Source: JBFKOL01 sp041628815 (GTDB taxonomy: Bacteria; Bacteroidota; Bacteroidia; Chitinophagales; Saprospiraceae). From it: a stretch of 34,437 nucleotides of DNA. The position numbers were made by a program, and so were the translations under genes. Positions 7,124-16,200 of the stretch are shown piece after piece; position 1 is the stretch's first letter; the number at the start of each line of letters is the position of its first letter. The notes under the pieces were generated by a model. The model was not told where the DNA came from and did no database searches. It worked only from the letters and a program-made list of their open reading frames with translations. The DNA lies in NCBI GenBank assembly GCA_041628815.1, contig JBFKOL010000011.1, forward strand, positions 1 to 34,437. The letters run 5' to 3'.

Positions 7124-8404
7124 ATGGACAGTGTATTTCACTTGATTAAAGAAGAAGAGAAAAGACAGCGCAGAGGTGCTGAATTGATAGCCTCTGAAAA
7201 TTTTGTCAGCCAAGACGTCCTCGTTGCTATGGGTTCGTGTCTTACGAACAAATACGCCGAGGGCTATCCTGGAAAACGTTACTATGGCGGATGTGAAGTG
7301 GTGGACCGCATAGAAAATTTAGCCATCGACAGGTTGAAATTGCTTTTTGGCGCAGAATTCGCCAATGTGCAGCCGCATTCCGGAGCACAGGCCAATGCCG
7401 CTGTTTTTCTTTCCTGCCTGCAACCCGGTGATTCCATCCTGGGATTTGACCTTTCTCATGGAGGCCACCTGTCGCACGGTTCACCCGTAAATTATTCGGG
7501 TAAAGTTTACCGGGCCAACTTTTATGGGGTCGAAAAGGAGACGGGTCTGATTGACATGGAAAAGGTGTACAGGAAAGCCCTGGAAAGTCGTCCTAAACTC
7601 ATTATCTGCGGTGCATCGGCCTATGCCCGCGACTGGGATTATGCACGCTTCCGAGCCATAGCCGATGAAGTCGGAGCACTACTTTTGGCAGATATAGCCC
7701 ATCCGGCCGGGTTGATCTCTAAGGGGCTGCTGAACGACCCACTACCTCATTGCCATATGGTTACCTCTACAACGCACAAAACCTTGAGAGGTCCGCGAGG
7801 GGGTATCATCATGATGGGCAAAGATTTCGAAAATCCATGGGGCCGTACAACGAAAAAAGGCAATCCCATCAGGATGTCATCCATATTGAATAGTGGTGTC
7901 TTCCCGGGCATGCAGGGAGGTCCATTGGAACATGTCATCGCCGCCAAGGCAGTGGCGTTTGCAGAAGCCCTGCAAGACGAATTCAAGTCTTACTGTGAGC
8001 AGGTTGTAGACAATGCAAGGTCTATGGCGTCGGAATTTATTCGACGGGGTTACAAGGTCATCTCCGGAGGTACCGACAACCATCTGATGCTGATCGATTT
8101 AAGAAGCAAGAACATCACGGGCAAGGCCGCGGAAGAAGCCCTGGTAAAAGCAGACATTACGGTCAACAAGAACATGGTGCCATTCGATGATCAAAGTCCT
8201 TTTGTCACCTCAGGCATTCGCATAGGTACAGCAGCTGTTACGACACGCGGTGTCAAAGAAGAAGGCTGCCTCCAACTGGTGGAATGGATGGACCAAATCA
8301 TGTCTCATCCTGAAGATGATAAGACCATTGAAGGCATCCGCGAGGCAGTCAACCATTTTATGGAACAATTCCCTTTGTACGAAGAGGTTGCCACCTTATC
8401 CTAA
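7124..8404 (+). CDS. glyA: Serine hydroxymethyltransferase
   Basis: A 426-residue PLP enzyme that interconverts serine plus tetrahydrofolate with glycine plus 5,10-methylene-tetrahydrofolate, the main one-carbon source for purine and thymidylate synthesis. It has the N-terminal ELIASENFVS and KYAEGYPGKRYYGG motifs, DIAHPAG (PLP ring aspartate, D190), and the Schiff-base lysine K219 in STTHKTLRGPRGG. Length and motifs are those of a complete bacterial enzyme. Its own -7 box and the terminator before it suggest independent transcription. Its TAA stop (8402-8404) overlaps the convergent truA TAG (8401-8403). Confidence 0.97.
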   Translation: MDSVFHLIKEEEKRQRRGAELIASENFVSQDVLVAMGSCLTNKYAEGYPGKRYYGGCEVVDRIENLAIDRLKLLFGAEFANVQPHSGAQANAAVFLSCLQPGDSILGFDLSHGGHLSHGSPVNYSGKVYRANFYGVEKETGLIDMEKVYRKALESRPKLIICGASAYARDWDYARFRAIADEVGALLLADIAHPAGLISKGLLNDPLPHCHMVTSTTHKTLRGPRGGIIMMGKDFENPWGRTTKKGNPIRMSSILNSGVFPGMQGGPLEHVIAAKAVAFAEALQDEFKSYCEQVVDNARSMASEFIRRGYKVISGGTDNHLMLIDLRSKNITGKAAEEALVKADITVNKNMVPFDDQSPFVTSGIRIGTAAVTTRGVKEEGCLQLVEWMDQIMSHPEDDKTIEGIREAVNHFMEQFPLYEEVATLS

Positions 8405-9153
8405 AGAGCATTGTCTTTTTTGGGATAATCTACACCGGTGAGCCTCAAGCCATGACTGGGAATGCTCCAGTCTTTTCTGAGCCTCGCACGTTTGGCTATG
8501 GTTTCACTCCACTCCATGCGCGTTATCTGACCCTCTTCAATTAACAACATGCTGCCGACCAACAGCCGTACCATTCCCCTAAGAAAACGGTTGGCCGCAA
8601 TGTTGTAGATAAGGCGGTCACCTTCTCTACACCAGTGCGAATCCGATATCTCACACAATGTTGTCTTCACATCCGAACCTGTTTTACAAAATGTCGCAAA
8701 GTCTTTGTAATCCAACAACAGCCGCGCGGTCGCATTGAGTGAAGTTAATGAGTAGGCCGATGATGGTGGATGATGGAATGAAAAGGCATGAAGGAATGGG
8801 TTTTTCACTGCGTGAATATGATACGAATAATATCTTTTGAGAGCATCGAAACGAGCGTGGAAACCTGGCGCGGCTACTATTTCATACAGCGCAATGGAGC
8901 TGGGGGTCATCCTGTTGATCTTGTACACCAACTCATCGGTCCTGAAATAGTCTTCCGGTGCATCGAAATGGATATAGTAGTTGGTGGCATGAACACCCGC
9001 ATCGGTTCTGCCACAACCTGTAACCGAAATTTCCTTTCGAAACAATTTACTGAGGATCTTCTCAAGCACACCTTGAACCGTGTCAGCACCTTGCTGTACC
9101 TGCCAGCCTGCAAAGCTGGTACCGTCATATGCTAACCTTGCTTTATAGCGCAT
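8401..9153 (-). CDS. truA: tRNA pseudouridine(38-40) synthase TruA
   Basis: A 250-residue cytoplasmic enzyme that isomerises uridines 38, 39 and 40 in tRNA anticodon stem-loops. It begins MRYKARLAYDGTSFAGWQ, the family start. The catalytic aspartate is D51 in GCGRTDAGVHA. Further TruA motifs are FHARFDALKRYYSYHI and NRFLRGMVRLLVGSML near the C-terminus. Length is typical. It is convergent with glyA with overlapping stop codons, and lies 120 bases downstream of the DoxX-like gene on the same strand. That 120-bp gap shows only a short inverted repeat (CCGGT...ACCGG) and no clear promoter. Confidence 0.96.
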   Translation of the reverse strand: MRYKARLAYDGTSFAGWQVQQGADTVQGVLEKILSKLFRKEISVTGCGRTDAGVHATNYYIHFDAPEDYFRTDELVYKINRMTPSSIALYEIVAAPGFHARFDALKRYYSYHIHAVKNPFLHAFSFHHPPSSAYSLTSLNATARLLLDYKDFATFCKTGSDVKTTLCEISDSHWCREGDRLIYNIAANRFLRGMVRLLVGSMLLIEEGQITRMEWSETIAKRARLRKDWSIPSHGLRLTGVDYPKKDNAL

Positions 9154-9273
9154 GCACGTCCAAATGTCCGGTAAAGGTAATAAACCGGCTTTTCAGTGCA
9201 TTTCGATGAAACCTTACTTGATTATCTCCCTACGAATTCTTATTTGCTGTGGAACACCGCTATAATTCTTAGA

Positions 9274-9627
9274 TCATCCGATGACCGCGTTGTCCTTAGC
9301 CATATTTGCATACATCAATGCACCACCTGCAAGGGCAATATTTTTTAGGATATTTCCCATTTCATTGGGATCCTCGGAGAGATTTTGAAAATGTGGGATC
9401 ATAAATAAAAGAAGCAATAAGGCGAGGAGTACCGCCGCTAGTTTATCCATTTTACCCAGAATAATCGCAAAACCTCCCAAGATTAGAGCCGCACCTGTAA
9501 TATATACCATAACGGCTCCTCCGGGTGCCATACCTGCCATCTGTCCGGCATTCATGAAGTGTAGAATTCCAAAAACAACCATGGGAATCGAAAAGAAATA
9601 CTTACCTAAGGCAATTAAACTTTGCAT
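9274..9627 (-). CDS. DoxX-family small membrane protein
   Basis: A 117-residue protein with four hydrophobic segments. The N-terminal helix carries FSIPMVVFGILHFMNAGQMAGM and is followed by GGAVMVYITGAALILGGFAIIL, the pattern of the DoxX/DoxD superfamily. Members are four-helix inner-membrane proteins, some tied to redox stress or quinone chemistry; most, like this one, have no assigned substrate. It lies between clpX and truA on the same strand, 69 bases after clpX. A short hairpin GAGG...CCTC sits at 9642-9657 in its leader. Linkage to either neighbour is unclear. Confidence 0.75.
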   Translation of the reverse strand: MQSLIALGKYFFSIPMVVFGILHFMNAGQMAGMAPGGAVMVYITGAALILGGFAIILGKMDKLAAVLLALLLLLFMIPHFQNLSEDPNEMGNILKNIALAGGALMYANMAKDNAVIG

Positions 9628-9696
9628 AATAGATTTTTTATGAGGTTTTAAATCCTCAAAAAGATAGGAAAATCGATTGGATTAATGCGTTTCCTT

Positions 9697-10938
<1,242 letters not shown>

Positions 10939-10962
10939 AAGACTATGGGTTAATATACGAAA

Positions 10963-11652
10963 TTACTTATTTCTCTTGCGGTTCAGCACCTCGTCGACGA
11001 TGCCATATTCGACTGCCTCGCTTGACGTCATCCAATTGTCACGGTCGCAATCGGCTTCAATTTTTTCTAAATCTTTACTGGTGTGTTTGGCTAGTATTTC
11101 ATACAACTCCCTCTTCATCGATTTGATGAGATTGTACGATATCTCCATATCAGAAAACTGACCCTGCATACCACCTGAAGGTTGATGAATCATTACCCTG
11201 CTATGAGGAAGGCAACTCCTTTTACCTTTTTTACCGGCGGCAAGAAGAACGGCGCCCATGGATGCCGCAAGACTTGTACAGATCGTATTCACGTCGGGTG
11301 ACACATATTGCATAGTATCATAGATACCTAGACCTGCGATCACGCTACCACCCGGGCTGTTGATGAACATCTGGATGTCCATTTTAGGATCGGTGGATTC
11401 AAGGAATAACAGTTGAGCCTGCACCACATTGGCGACGTAATCGTTCACTGGAACACCCATGAAGATGACCCTGTCCATCATGAGTCTGGAAAAAACATCC
11501 ATTCCCACAACGTTTAGTTGTCGTTCTTCAATTACCTGGGGCGTAAATCCTTCAATGGAGGGAATCCCGTCACGCATGTATTTTTCTAGGTGCATAGTGC
11601 TCATACCGAGATGGCGGGTGGCGTATTTTTTGAATTCGTCTTGACTAAACAT
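10963..11652 (-). CDS. clpP: ATP-dependent Clp protease proteolytic subunit ClpP
   Basis: A 229-residue serine protease forming the ClpXP barrel. The catalytic triad is S131 (TSLAASMGAVLLAAG), H156 (SRVMIHQPSGG) and D205 (DCDRDNWMTS). The N-terminal region of about 45 residues before VIEERQLNVVG is longer than in E. coli and is common in Bacteroidota. It may be a processed propeptide, but it makes the exact start less certain. It lies between tig and clpX with gaps of 41 and 24 bases, consistent with one transcript. Confidence 0.97.
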   Translation of the reverse strand: MFSQDEFKKYATRHLGMSTMHLEKYMRDGIPSIEGFTPQVIEERQLNVVGMDVFSRLMMDRVIFMGVPVNDYVANVVQAQLLFLESTDPKMDIQMFINSPGGSVIAGLGIYDTMQYVSPDVNTICTSLAASMGAVLLAAGKKGKRSCLPHSRVMIHQPSGGMQGQFSDMEISYNLIKSMKRELYEILAKHTSKDLEKIEADCDRDNWMTSSEAVEYGIVDEVLNRKRNK

Positions 11653-11693
11653 AACAATGGTTTTTACTCGATCATTTACATAACAGCAATAAG

Positions 11694-13049
11694 CTAGCCA
11701 AAGTTTTGTTGCATGGACTCAACGAGCGATTTAAATTCATCGATGGATACTGCCTTAGGTTCCATAATAACCTCACTCATGAGGCGGTCCAGGACGGAAC
11801 TAGCAAGAAGTTCTTCGTATTCTTTTTGAACAGTGTCCTGCTTTTTCATCAATCCTTCCACCAGCTGCTCGTAATTCAGCCCTTCGTAGTGATAGGCCGC
11901 AAACTGCTTGCGGACCTTTTTCATCAGCGCTTCACGGATATCGCCCGGCTCGATCTTGATTTCGTATTTTTCTGCAAGTTGTGATTTGATCAGCGTCCAA
12001 CGAAGGTTTTTGACAAATCCGTCAAATTCCTTTTCAAGTTGTATTTCTTCGACATCGGGATTGGAGGTTTTTAACCAACGCTTCAGAAATTCCAGGGGTA
12101 ACTCCACTTCGTTTTTTTCCACCAATTTTTCCAGAATGTCCCGTTGTGTCAGCGCCTTAGCTTGTTCGTCATAATGGGTTTCCAAGTCCTCGCGGATCTT
12201 CGCTCTAGCTCCGGCTTCGTCCTTAATGCCTTCCTTGCCAAAGATTTTTTCGAGTGTCTCTTCGTTGAGATCTGCAGGGACCAGACGCTTAACAGCTTTG
12301 ATCTCTATCTCAAAGACCGGATTAACGTCTTCGGGCGCGTCTTTTATGAGATACTTACGTACGTAATCTTCCGAGGCATCTTTTTCAAATTCGAAAATCT
12401 CGACGTCCTGTTGGTATCCCTTCTTCTTACCAAGAAACGTTTCGCGGTATTGCTCTGACATTCTATCCACCATGATGCTGAACTCGGTGGTATAGACTTC
12501 TCGTTCGGCACCTTCCTTCTCAACGGCATAGACCGTAAGTATATCAAGGTCTTCTGCCGGTTCGTCGGTGTCCTCCTGCGTCCCCATACGCCTCAGCAAG
12601 TTGTCCATTTGCTCTGTCACCAGCTCATCTCCTACTGTAACGGCATAGCGGGTGTATACATCTTCCGAAGCAACCCCTTTTACATCGAAAGAAGGTGCGA
12701 GACCGAGGTCAAACTGGAATGAGTATTCGCCGAGGTCTTTAAGATCAAAATCGATCTGTTCCTGATCCTCTGCTGGAAGCGGGTTGCCCAGTATGTCTAT
12801 TTTTTGCTCCGTGATATAGTCATTTAAACCCGATTGTAACTTCTCATTAATGATCTCAGCCAACACCGTTTTGCCAAACATTTTTCGAATGGCTGACATG
12901 GGTGTCTTTCCTTTCCTGAAACCTTTGAGATGTGATTTGTCCTTGTACTTTTTAAGTTCGCTTTCGAATTTATCCTTATAGTCTTCAGGACCCAATGTAA
13001 TGGTGATCTGTGTCGACAAAGGTCCTATTTCGATCATTTCGGTCTTCAT
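11694..13049 (-). CDS. tig: Trigger factor (ribosome-associated chaperone)
   Basis: A 451-residue chaperone that binds nascent chains at the ribosome exit tunnel. The N-terminal ribosome-binding signature is GFRKGKTP (residues 43-50), matching GFRxGxxP. A central region of about residues 150-245 stands where the FKBP-like PPIase domain lies, but it is divergent, as is usual in Bacteroidota. A long alpha-helical, charge-rich C-terminal domain follows. It is the first gene of tig-clpP-clpX, with tRNA-Leu 76 bases upstream on the same strand. No clear -7 box is visible in that gap, so co-transcription with the tRNA is possible. Confidence 0.93.
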   Translation of the reverse strand: MKTEMIEIGPLSTQITITLGPEDYKDKFESELKKYKDKSHLKGFRKGKTPMSAIRKMFGKTVLAEIINEKLQSGLNDYITEQKIDILGNPLPAEDQEQIDFDLKDLGEYSFQFDLGLAPSFDVKGVASEDVYTRYAVTVGDELVTEQMDNLLRRMGTQEDTDEPAEDLDILTVYAVEKEGAEREVYTTEFSIMVDRMSEQYRETFLGKKKGYQQDVEIFEFEKDASEDYVRKYLIKDAPEDVNPVFEIEIKAVKRLVPADLNEETLEKIFGKEGIKDEAGARAKIREDLETHYDEQAKALTQRDILEKLVEKNEVELPLEFLKRWLKTSNPDVEEIQLEKEFDGFVKNLRWTLIKSQLAEKYEIKIEPGDIREALMKKVRKQFAAYHYEGLNYEQLVEGLMKKQDTVQKEYEELLASSVLDRLMSEVIMEPKAVSIDEFKSLVESMQQNFG

Positions 13050-13125
13050 ATGAAGTGATTTGCTGAAGGAATGAGGTCTTGAACCGTACGATGTATCAAT
13101 CCGTTGTGCAATTCGATACCGCCTA

Positions 13126-13210
13126 TGGTGCGGGTGGAGGGACTCGAACCCCCACGCCTCGCGGCACTAGATCCTAAGTCTAGCGTGTCTACCAATTCCA
13201 CCACACCCGC
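13126..13210 (-). tRNA. tRNA-Leu (anticodon UAG)
   Basis: Read on the minus strand: a seven-base-pair acceptor stem GCGGGTG/CACCCGC, D-arm with AATTGGTAGAC, anticodon stem CTAGA/TCTAG around loop CTTAGGA (anticodon TAG), a long type II variable arm, and T-arm GGGGGTTCGAGTCCCTC. The 3' CCA is encoded (13126-13128). The 85-nt length and long variable arm fit tRNA-Leu. The anticodon reads CUN leucine codons, mainly CUA. Confidence 0.95.
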
Positions 13211-13224
13211 ATTTTTGGCGGCTG

Positions 13225-13232
13225 CAAATATA
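13225..13232 (-). promoter_or_regulatory. Candidate -7 box for tRNA-Leu
   Basis: On the minus strand this reads TATATTTG, an exact TAnnTTTG match, 14 bases upstream of the mature tRNA 5' end. A -33 TTG at standard spacing is not evident. Confidence 0.45.
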
Positions 13233-13457
13233 AGAGCTTTTTATGTATCCGTTCGGGAACGTTTTTTGTACAATTATCCTAAGCATGGCTCATGAAAAAC
13301 ATCTTCGGCGAAAAGAATGCCTTAGGGGAGTTTTTTGACGCTGCCATGTGTTGTAACTATGTAGATGGGTGCTGAAAACAAAAAGGCCATCCTTTTTTTA
13401 TTTAGTTTGAAATAAGAACTAAATTGGATTTTGTCTAATTCCACTTAAGAACGTAAA

Positions 13458-15683
13458 ATGCCACATACGAAAGAAGCCATTTCGACGAGTGAGCTGGAAG
13501 ACGTCAACAAGGCGTACAACAGCCTGATGCGGTCGATGCGGATCAAGCTGAAAGGTGACGACAAACAGAAGATAAAACTTGCCTTCGACCTGGCTGTTGA
13601 TGCACATAAGTACCAGCGAAGAAAATCCGGTGAGCCGTACATTTTGCATCCACTGGAGGTGGCGAGGATATGTCACGAAGAAATCGGTCTTGGCCCCACG
13701 GCCATTATCTGTGCTATACTCCACGACGTTGTGGAAGACACACCTGTGAACCTGGAGGAAATCTTCGAATTATTCGGCCCAAAAGTAACGAGAATAGTCG
13801 ACGGCCTCACCAAATTGGACGGGTTGTACAATGTGGATAACAAGAATGCCGAAAACCTCAAAAAGGTATTGTCTACCCTTGTGGATGATGTGAGGGTTGT
13901 TCTTATAAAAATGGCGGATCGTTTGCACAACTTGCGCACGATTGGCCCGATGCCCCAGCACAAACAGCTTCGCATCGCCGCAGAGACGATGTACATTTAT
14001 TCTCCCCTGGCACACAGGCTGGGCTTGTACCAGATAAAGACCGAGTTTGAGGACATTTGTATGAAAATTACCGACTCGGAGCAATACGACGAGATAAGCG
14101 CAAAGATCGAGGCCAGCGAAGAGGAGCGTAACAAATACATCCGTAGATTCATACGTCCGGTTAAGAGTCGCTTGAAGGATATGAATATCCCCGTCCGCAT
14201 CATGGGTCGCCCCAAAGCCATTTCATCTATATGGAATAAGATTCAGAATAAACAGGTGGAGTTTGACGAGATTTATGATCTTTTCGCCGTACGGATAATC
14301 GTTGACGTGCCACTGGAAAGGGAGAAATCAGTTTGCTGGCAGGTGTATTCTGTGATTACTGATTATTATAAGCCCATACCAGAAAGGTTAAAAGATTGGG
14401 TTACCACTCCCAAGGGCAACGGTTACGAGTCTCTCCATACTACGGTCATTGGACCCGAAGGTCGTTTTGTGGAAGTGCAGATTCGAACGGAGCGGATGGA
14501 CGATATTGCCGAGCGAGGTTTTGCCGCACATTGGAAATACAAAGGGGGCAGCAAAAGGGATGAAGATGTCTACGAAAAATGGCTCAACAACATCCGCGGA
14601 CTGCTAGACAATCAGAACGGCGATGCCATCGATTTCCTTAATGACTTTAAGACAAATCTTTTCAAAGAGGAAGTTTATGTGTTTACACCGAACGGCGACA
14701 TGCGGATATTACCTAAAGGCGCTACTGCATTGGATTTTGCATTCGATATCCATTCCGACGTAGGTGCTCAGGCCACATCAATCAAGGTAAACAACAAGCT
14801 GGTACCCATGGGTTACCAGTTGAAGAACGGTGACCAGGTGCAGGTCACAACCTCCAAGAATCAAAGTCCTAAGGAAGGGTGGCTCAAAATCGTAATCACA
14901 GGTAAAGCGCGATCAAAGATCCGGTCTTCGCTCAATGAGGAACGAAAGAGACAGGCTGAGCTGGGCAAAGAGGCCTTGCAACGAAAACTTCGCAATATGA
15001 AAGCGGATTTTGAGACCAATACAGATATGCTTGTAGCTCATTTCGGTTTCAAAAACCGCCAAAGCTTTTACCTGGCCATCGTAGAAGAGAAAGTCCGACT
15101 TACGGACATCAATAAGGCATTTAGGTTGGAGGGGCAGGAACTTGTTCCAAACGTCGAAAAAGATGTTGTCAAAGACAGCCGCAGTCAAGTCAGAAAGGAA
15201 GTAAAAGGCAAAACTGGCTCTATGATCATCATCAATGATGAGTCATCCGAAAACTATCAATATGTCCTTTCACCTTGTTGTAATCCAGTACCTGGTGACA
15301 AGATCTTTGCCTTCCTGACTTCGAATGCAGGAATGAAAATTCATAGGTTTAACTGCAGCAATGCGTCCAATCTTTTCACCAATTATGGCTACCGTGTTTT
15401 GAAGGCGCAGTGGGCTGAAGAGTCCTCTGACGAATTTGTTGTTGAGTTGCACATTACCGGTGTAGATTCTGGTCCCGGCGTCATACAAACCCTTACCAAC
15501 GAAATCTCAAACAATTTGGGAGTTAACATCCGCTCTTTTAGTATTGAAGGCGATGAAGGCGTTTTTGACGGTCATATCAAAATCATCGTACGGGACAAAA
15601 ACCAGCTAAACCAGGTGATCCACACACTCAAGAAAATGGATTACATATCGACGGTTGACAGAACACAAGATTCACTGAATTAG
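13458..15683 (+). CDS. relA: Bifunctional (p)ppGpp synthetase/hydrolase (Rel/SpoT homologue)
   Basis: A 741-residue stringent-response enzyme that makes and degrades (p)ppGpp. The N-terminal HD hydrolase domain is intact: H50, H64 and HDVVED (89-94), plus RLHNLRTIG, so hydrolysis should be active. The synthetase domain has YDLFAVRIIVD and GNGYESLHTTVIGPEG. Then follow a TGS domain (VYVFTPNGDMRILPKGATALDFAF), a helical region, a conserved cysteine segment (SPCCNPVPGD...HRFNCSNA) and a C-terminal ACT domain ending about residue 738. This is the full-length Rel architecture, and no second long RSH gene is seen here. A Fur-family regulator begins within about 40 bases of its stop, so the two may share a transcript. 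Confidence 0.96.
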   Translation: MPHTKEAISTSELEDVNKAYNSLMRSMRIKLKGDDKQKIKLAFDLAVDAHKYQRRKSGEPYILHPLEVARICHEEIGLGPTAIICAILHDVVEDTPVNLEEIFELFGPKVTRIVDGLTKLDGLYNVDNKNAENLKKVLSTLVDDVRVVLIKMADRLHNLRTIGPMPQHKQLRIAAETMYIYSPLAHRLGLYQIKTEFEDICMKITDSEQYDEISAKIEASEEERNKYIRRFIRPVKSRLKDMNIPVRIMGRPKAISSIWNKIQNKQVEFDEIYDLFAVRIIVDVPLEREKSVCWQVYSVITDYYKPIPERLKDWVTTPKGNGYESLHTTVIGPEGRFVEVQIRTERMDDIAERGFAAHWKYKGGSKRDEDVYEKWLNNIRGLLDNQNGDAIDFLNDFKTNLFKEEVYVFTPNGDMRILPKGATALDFAFDIHSDVGAQATSIKVNNKLVPMGYQLKNGDQVQVTTSKNQSPKEGWLKIVITGKARSKIRSSLNEERKRQAELGKEALQRKLRNMKADFETNTDMLVAHFGFKNRQSFYLAIVEEKVRLTDINKAFRLEGQELVPNVEKDVVKDSRSQVRKEVKGKTGSMIIINDESSENYQYVLSPCCNPVPGDKIFAFLTSNAGMKIHRFNCSNASNLFTNYGYRVLKAQWAEESSDEFVVELHITGVDSGPGVIQTLTNEISNNLGVNIRSFSIEGDEGVFDGHIKIIVRDKNQLNQVIHTLKKMDYISTVDRTQDSLN

Positions 15684-15721
15684 GTCTCAGAAACACGATA
15701 AAAACCACCTCCCTCAATGCT

Positions 15722-16159
15722 ATCCTTACAAAGGCGCGAGAGCGATTCAAGCAATACCTCGAAAAGAATAAAAACAGAAAGACTCCTGAGCGCTTTGCCA
15801 TCCTTGAAGAGATTTATCTCAATCAAAGGCATTTCGATGCGGAAAGCCTTTATATCAAAATGAAACAGAATGCCTATCGCGTAAGCCGTGCAACCATCTA
15901 CAATACACTTGACATCCTCGTTGAATGCGGTCTCGTCAAGCGCCACCAGTTTGGTGACAACAAGACCTTGTACGAAAAATCCTTTGGCTTTCCCCCTCAC
16001 GACCACATCATTTGCACCGAATGCGGGGACATACGCGAGTTTACCGATGAGCGGATTGGCGAGATCATCGCAAACCACGTCGATAGGGAGAATATCTCGG
16101 TCACAGGTCACTCATTCAATATTTATGGTATTTGCAGCAAATGCAGCAATTCTGTTTAA
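15722..16159 (+). CDS. fur: Fur-family metalloregulator without a standard start codon
   Basis: The frame encodes a full Fur: KTPERFAILEEIY near the N-terminus, a winged-helix recognition segment YRVSRATIYNTLDIL, the metal site HDHIICTECGDIREF, and a closing GICSKCS. Fur-type proteins repress iron or other metal genes when metal-loaded. The frame is open from 15659 (after a TGA at 15656) but has no ATG, GTG or TTG before ATG 15860. Starting at 15860 would remove about 45 residues, including part of the DNA-binding domain. I place a tentative start at ATC 15722, giving 145 residues, a usual Fur length. An ATG at 15717-15719 is out of frame by one base; one extra base after it would give an ordinary ATG-started Fur. 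So this is either a start-region frameshift, a sequencing error, or rare initiation. It sits between relA and purA. Confidence 0.75.
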   Translation: MLTKARERFKQYLEKNKNRKTPERFAILEEIYLNQRHFDAESLYIKMKQNAYRVSRATIYNTLDILVECGLVKRHQFGDNKTLYEKSFGFPPHDHIICTECGDIREFTDERIGEIIANHVDRENISVTGHSFNIYGICSKCSNSV

Positions 16160-16165
16160 AAAGGA

Positions 16166-16173
16166 TATTTTTG
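16166..16173 (+). promoter_or_regulatory. purA promoter -7 box
   Basis: TATTTTTG is an exact TAnnTTTG match, seven bases after the fur stop and 27 bases before the purA ATG. The -33 element is not evident. It suggests purA can be transcribed independently of relA-fur. Confidence 0.42.
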
Positions 16174-16200
16174 AATTTTTAAAAAATCCAGCAATTTGAC

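Noticed and set aside
9639..9660. Terminator for clpX from the GAGG...CCTC hairpin
   Set aside because: The stem is four pairs and on the clpX strand it is followed by an A-rich and not a T-rich tract.
15680..16111. 143-codon minus-strand frame between relA and purA
   Set aside because: It covers the same DNA as Fur, whose plus-strand frame has the complete DNA-binding and metal motifs.
15860..16159. Fur as a 99-residue protein starting at ATG 15860
   Set aside because: This removes coded Fur sequence (including TPERFAILEEIY) that is clearly under protein-level constraint; the region upstream is part of the gene.
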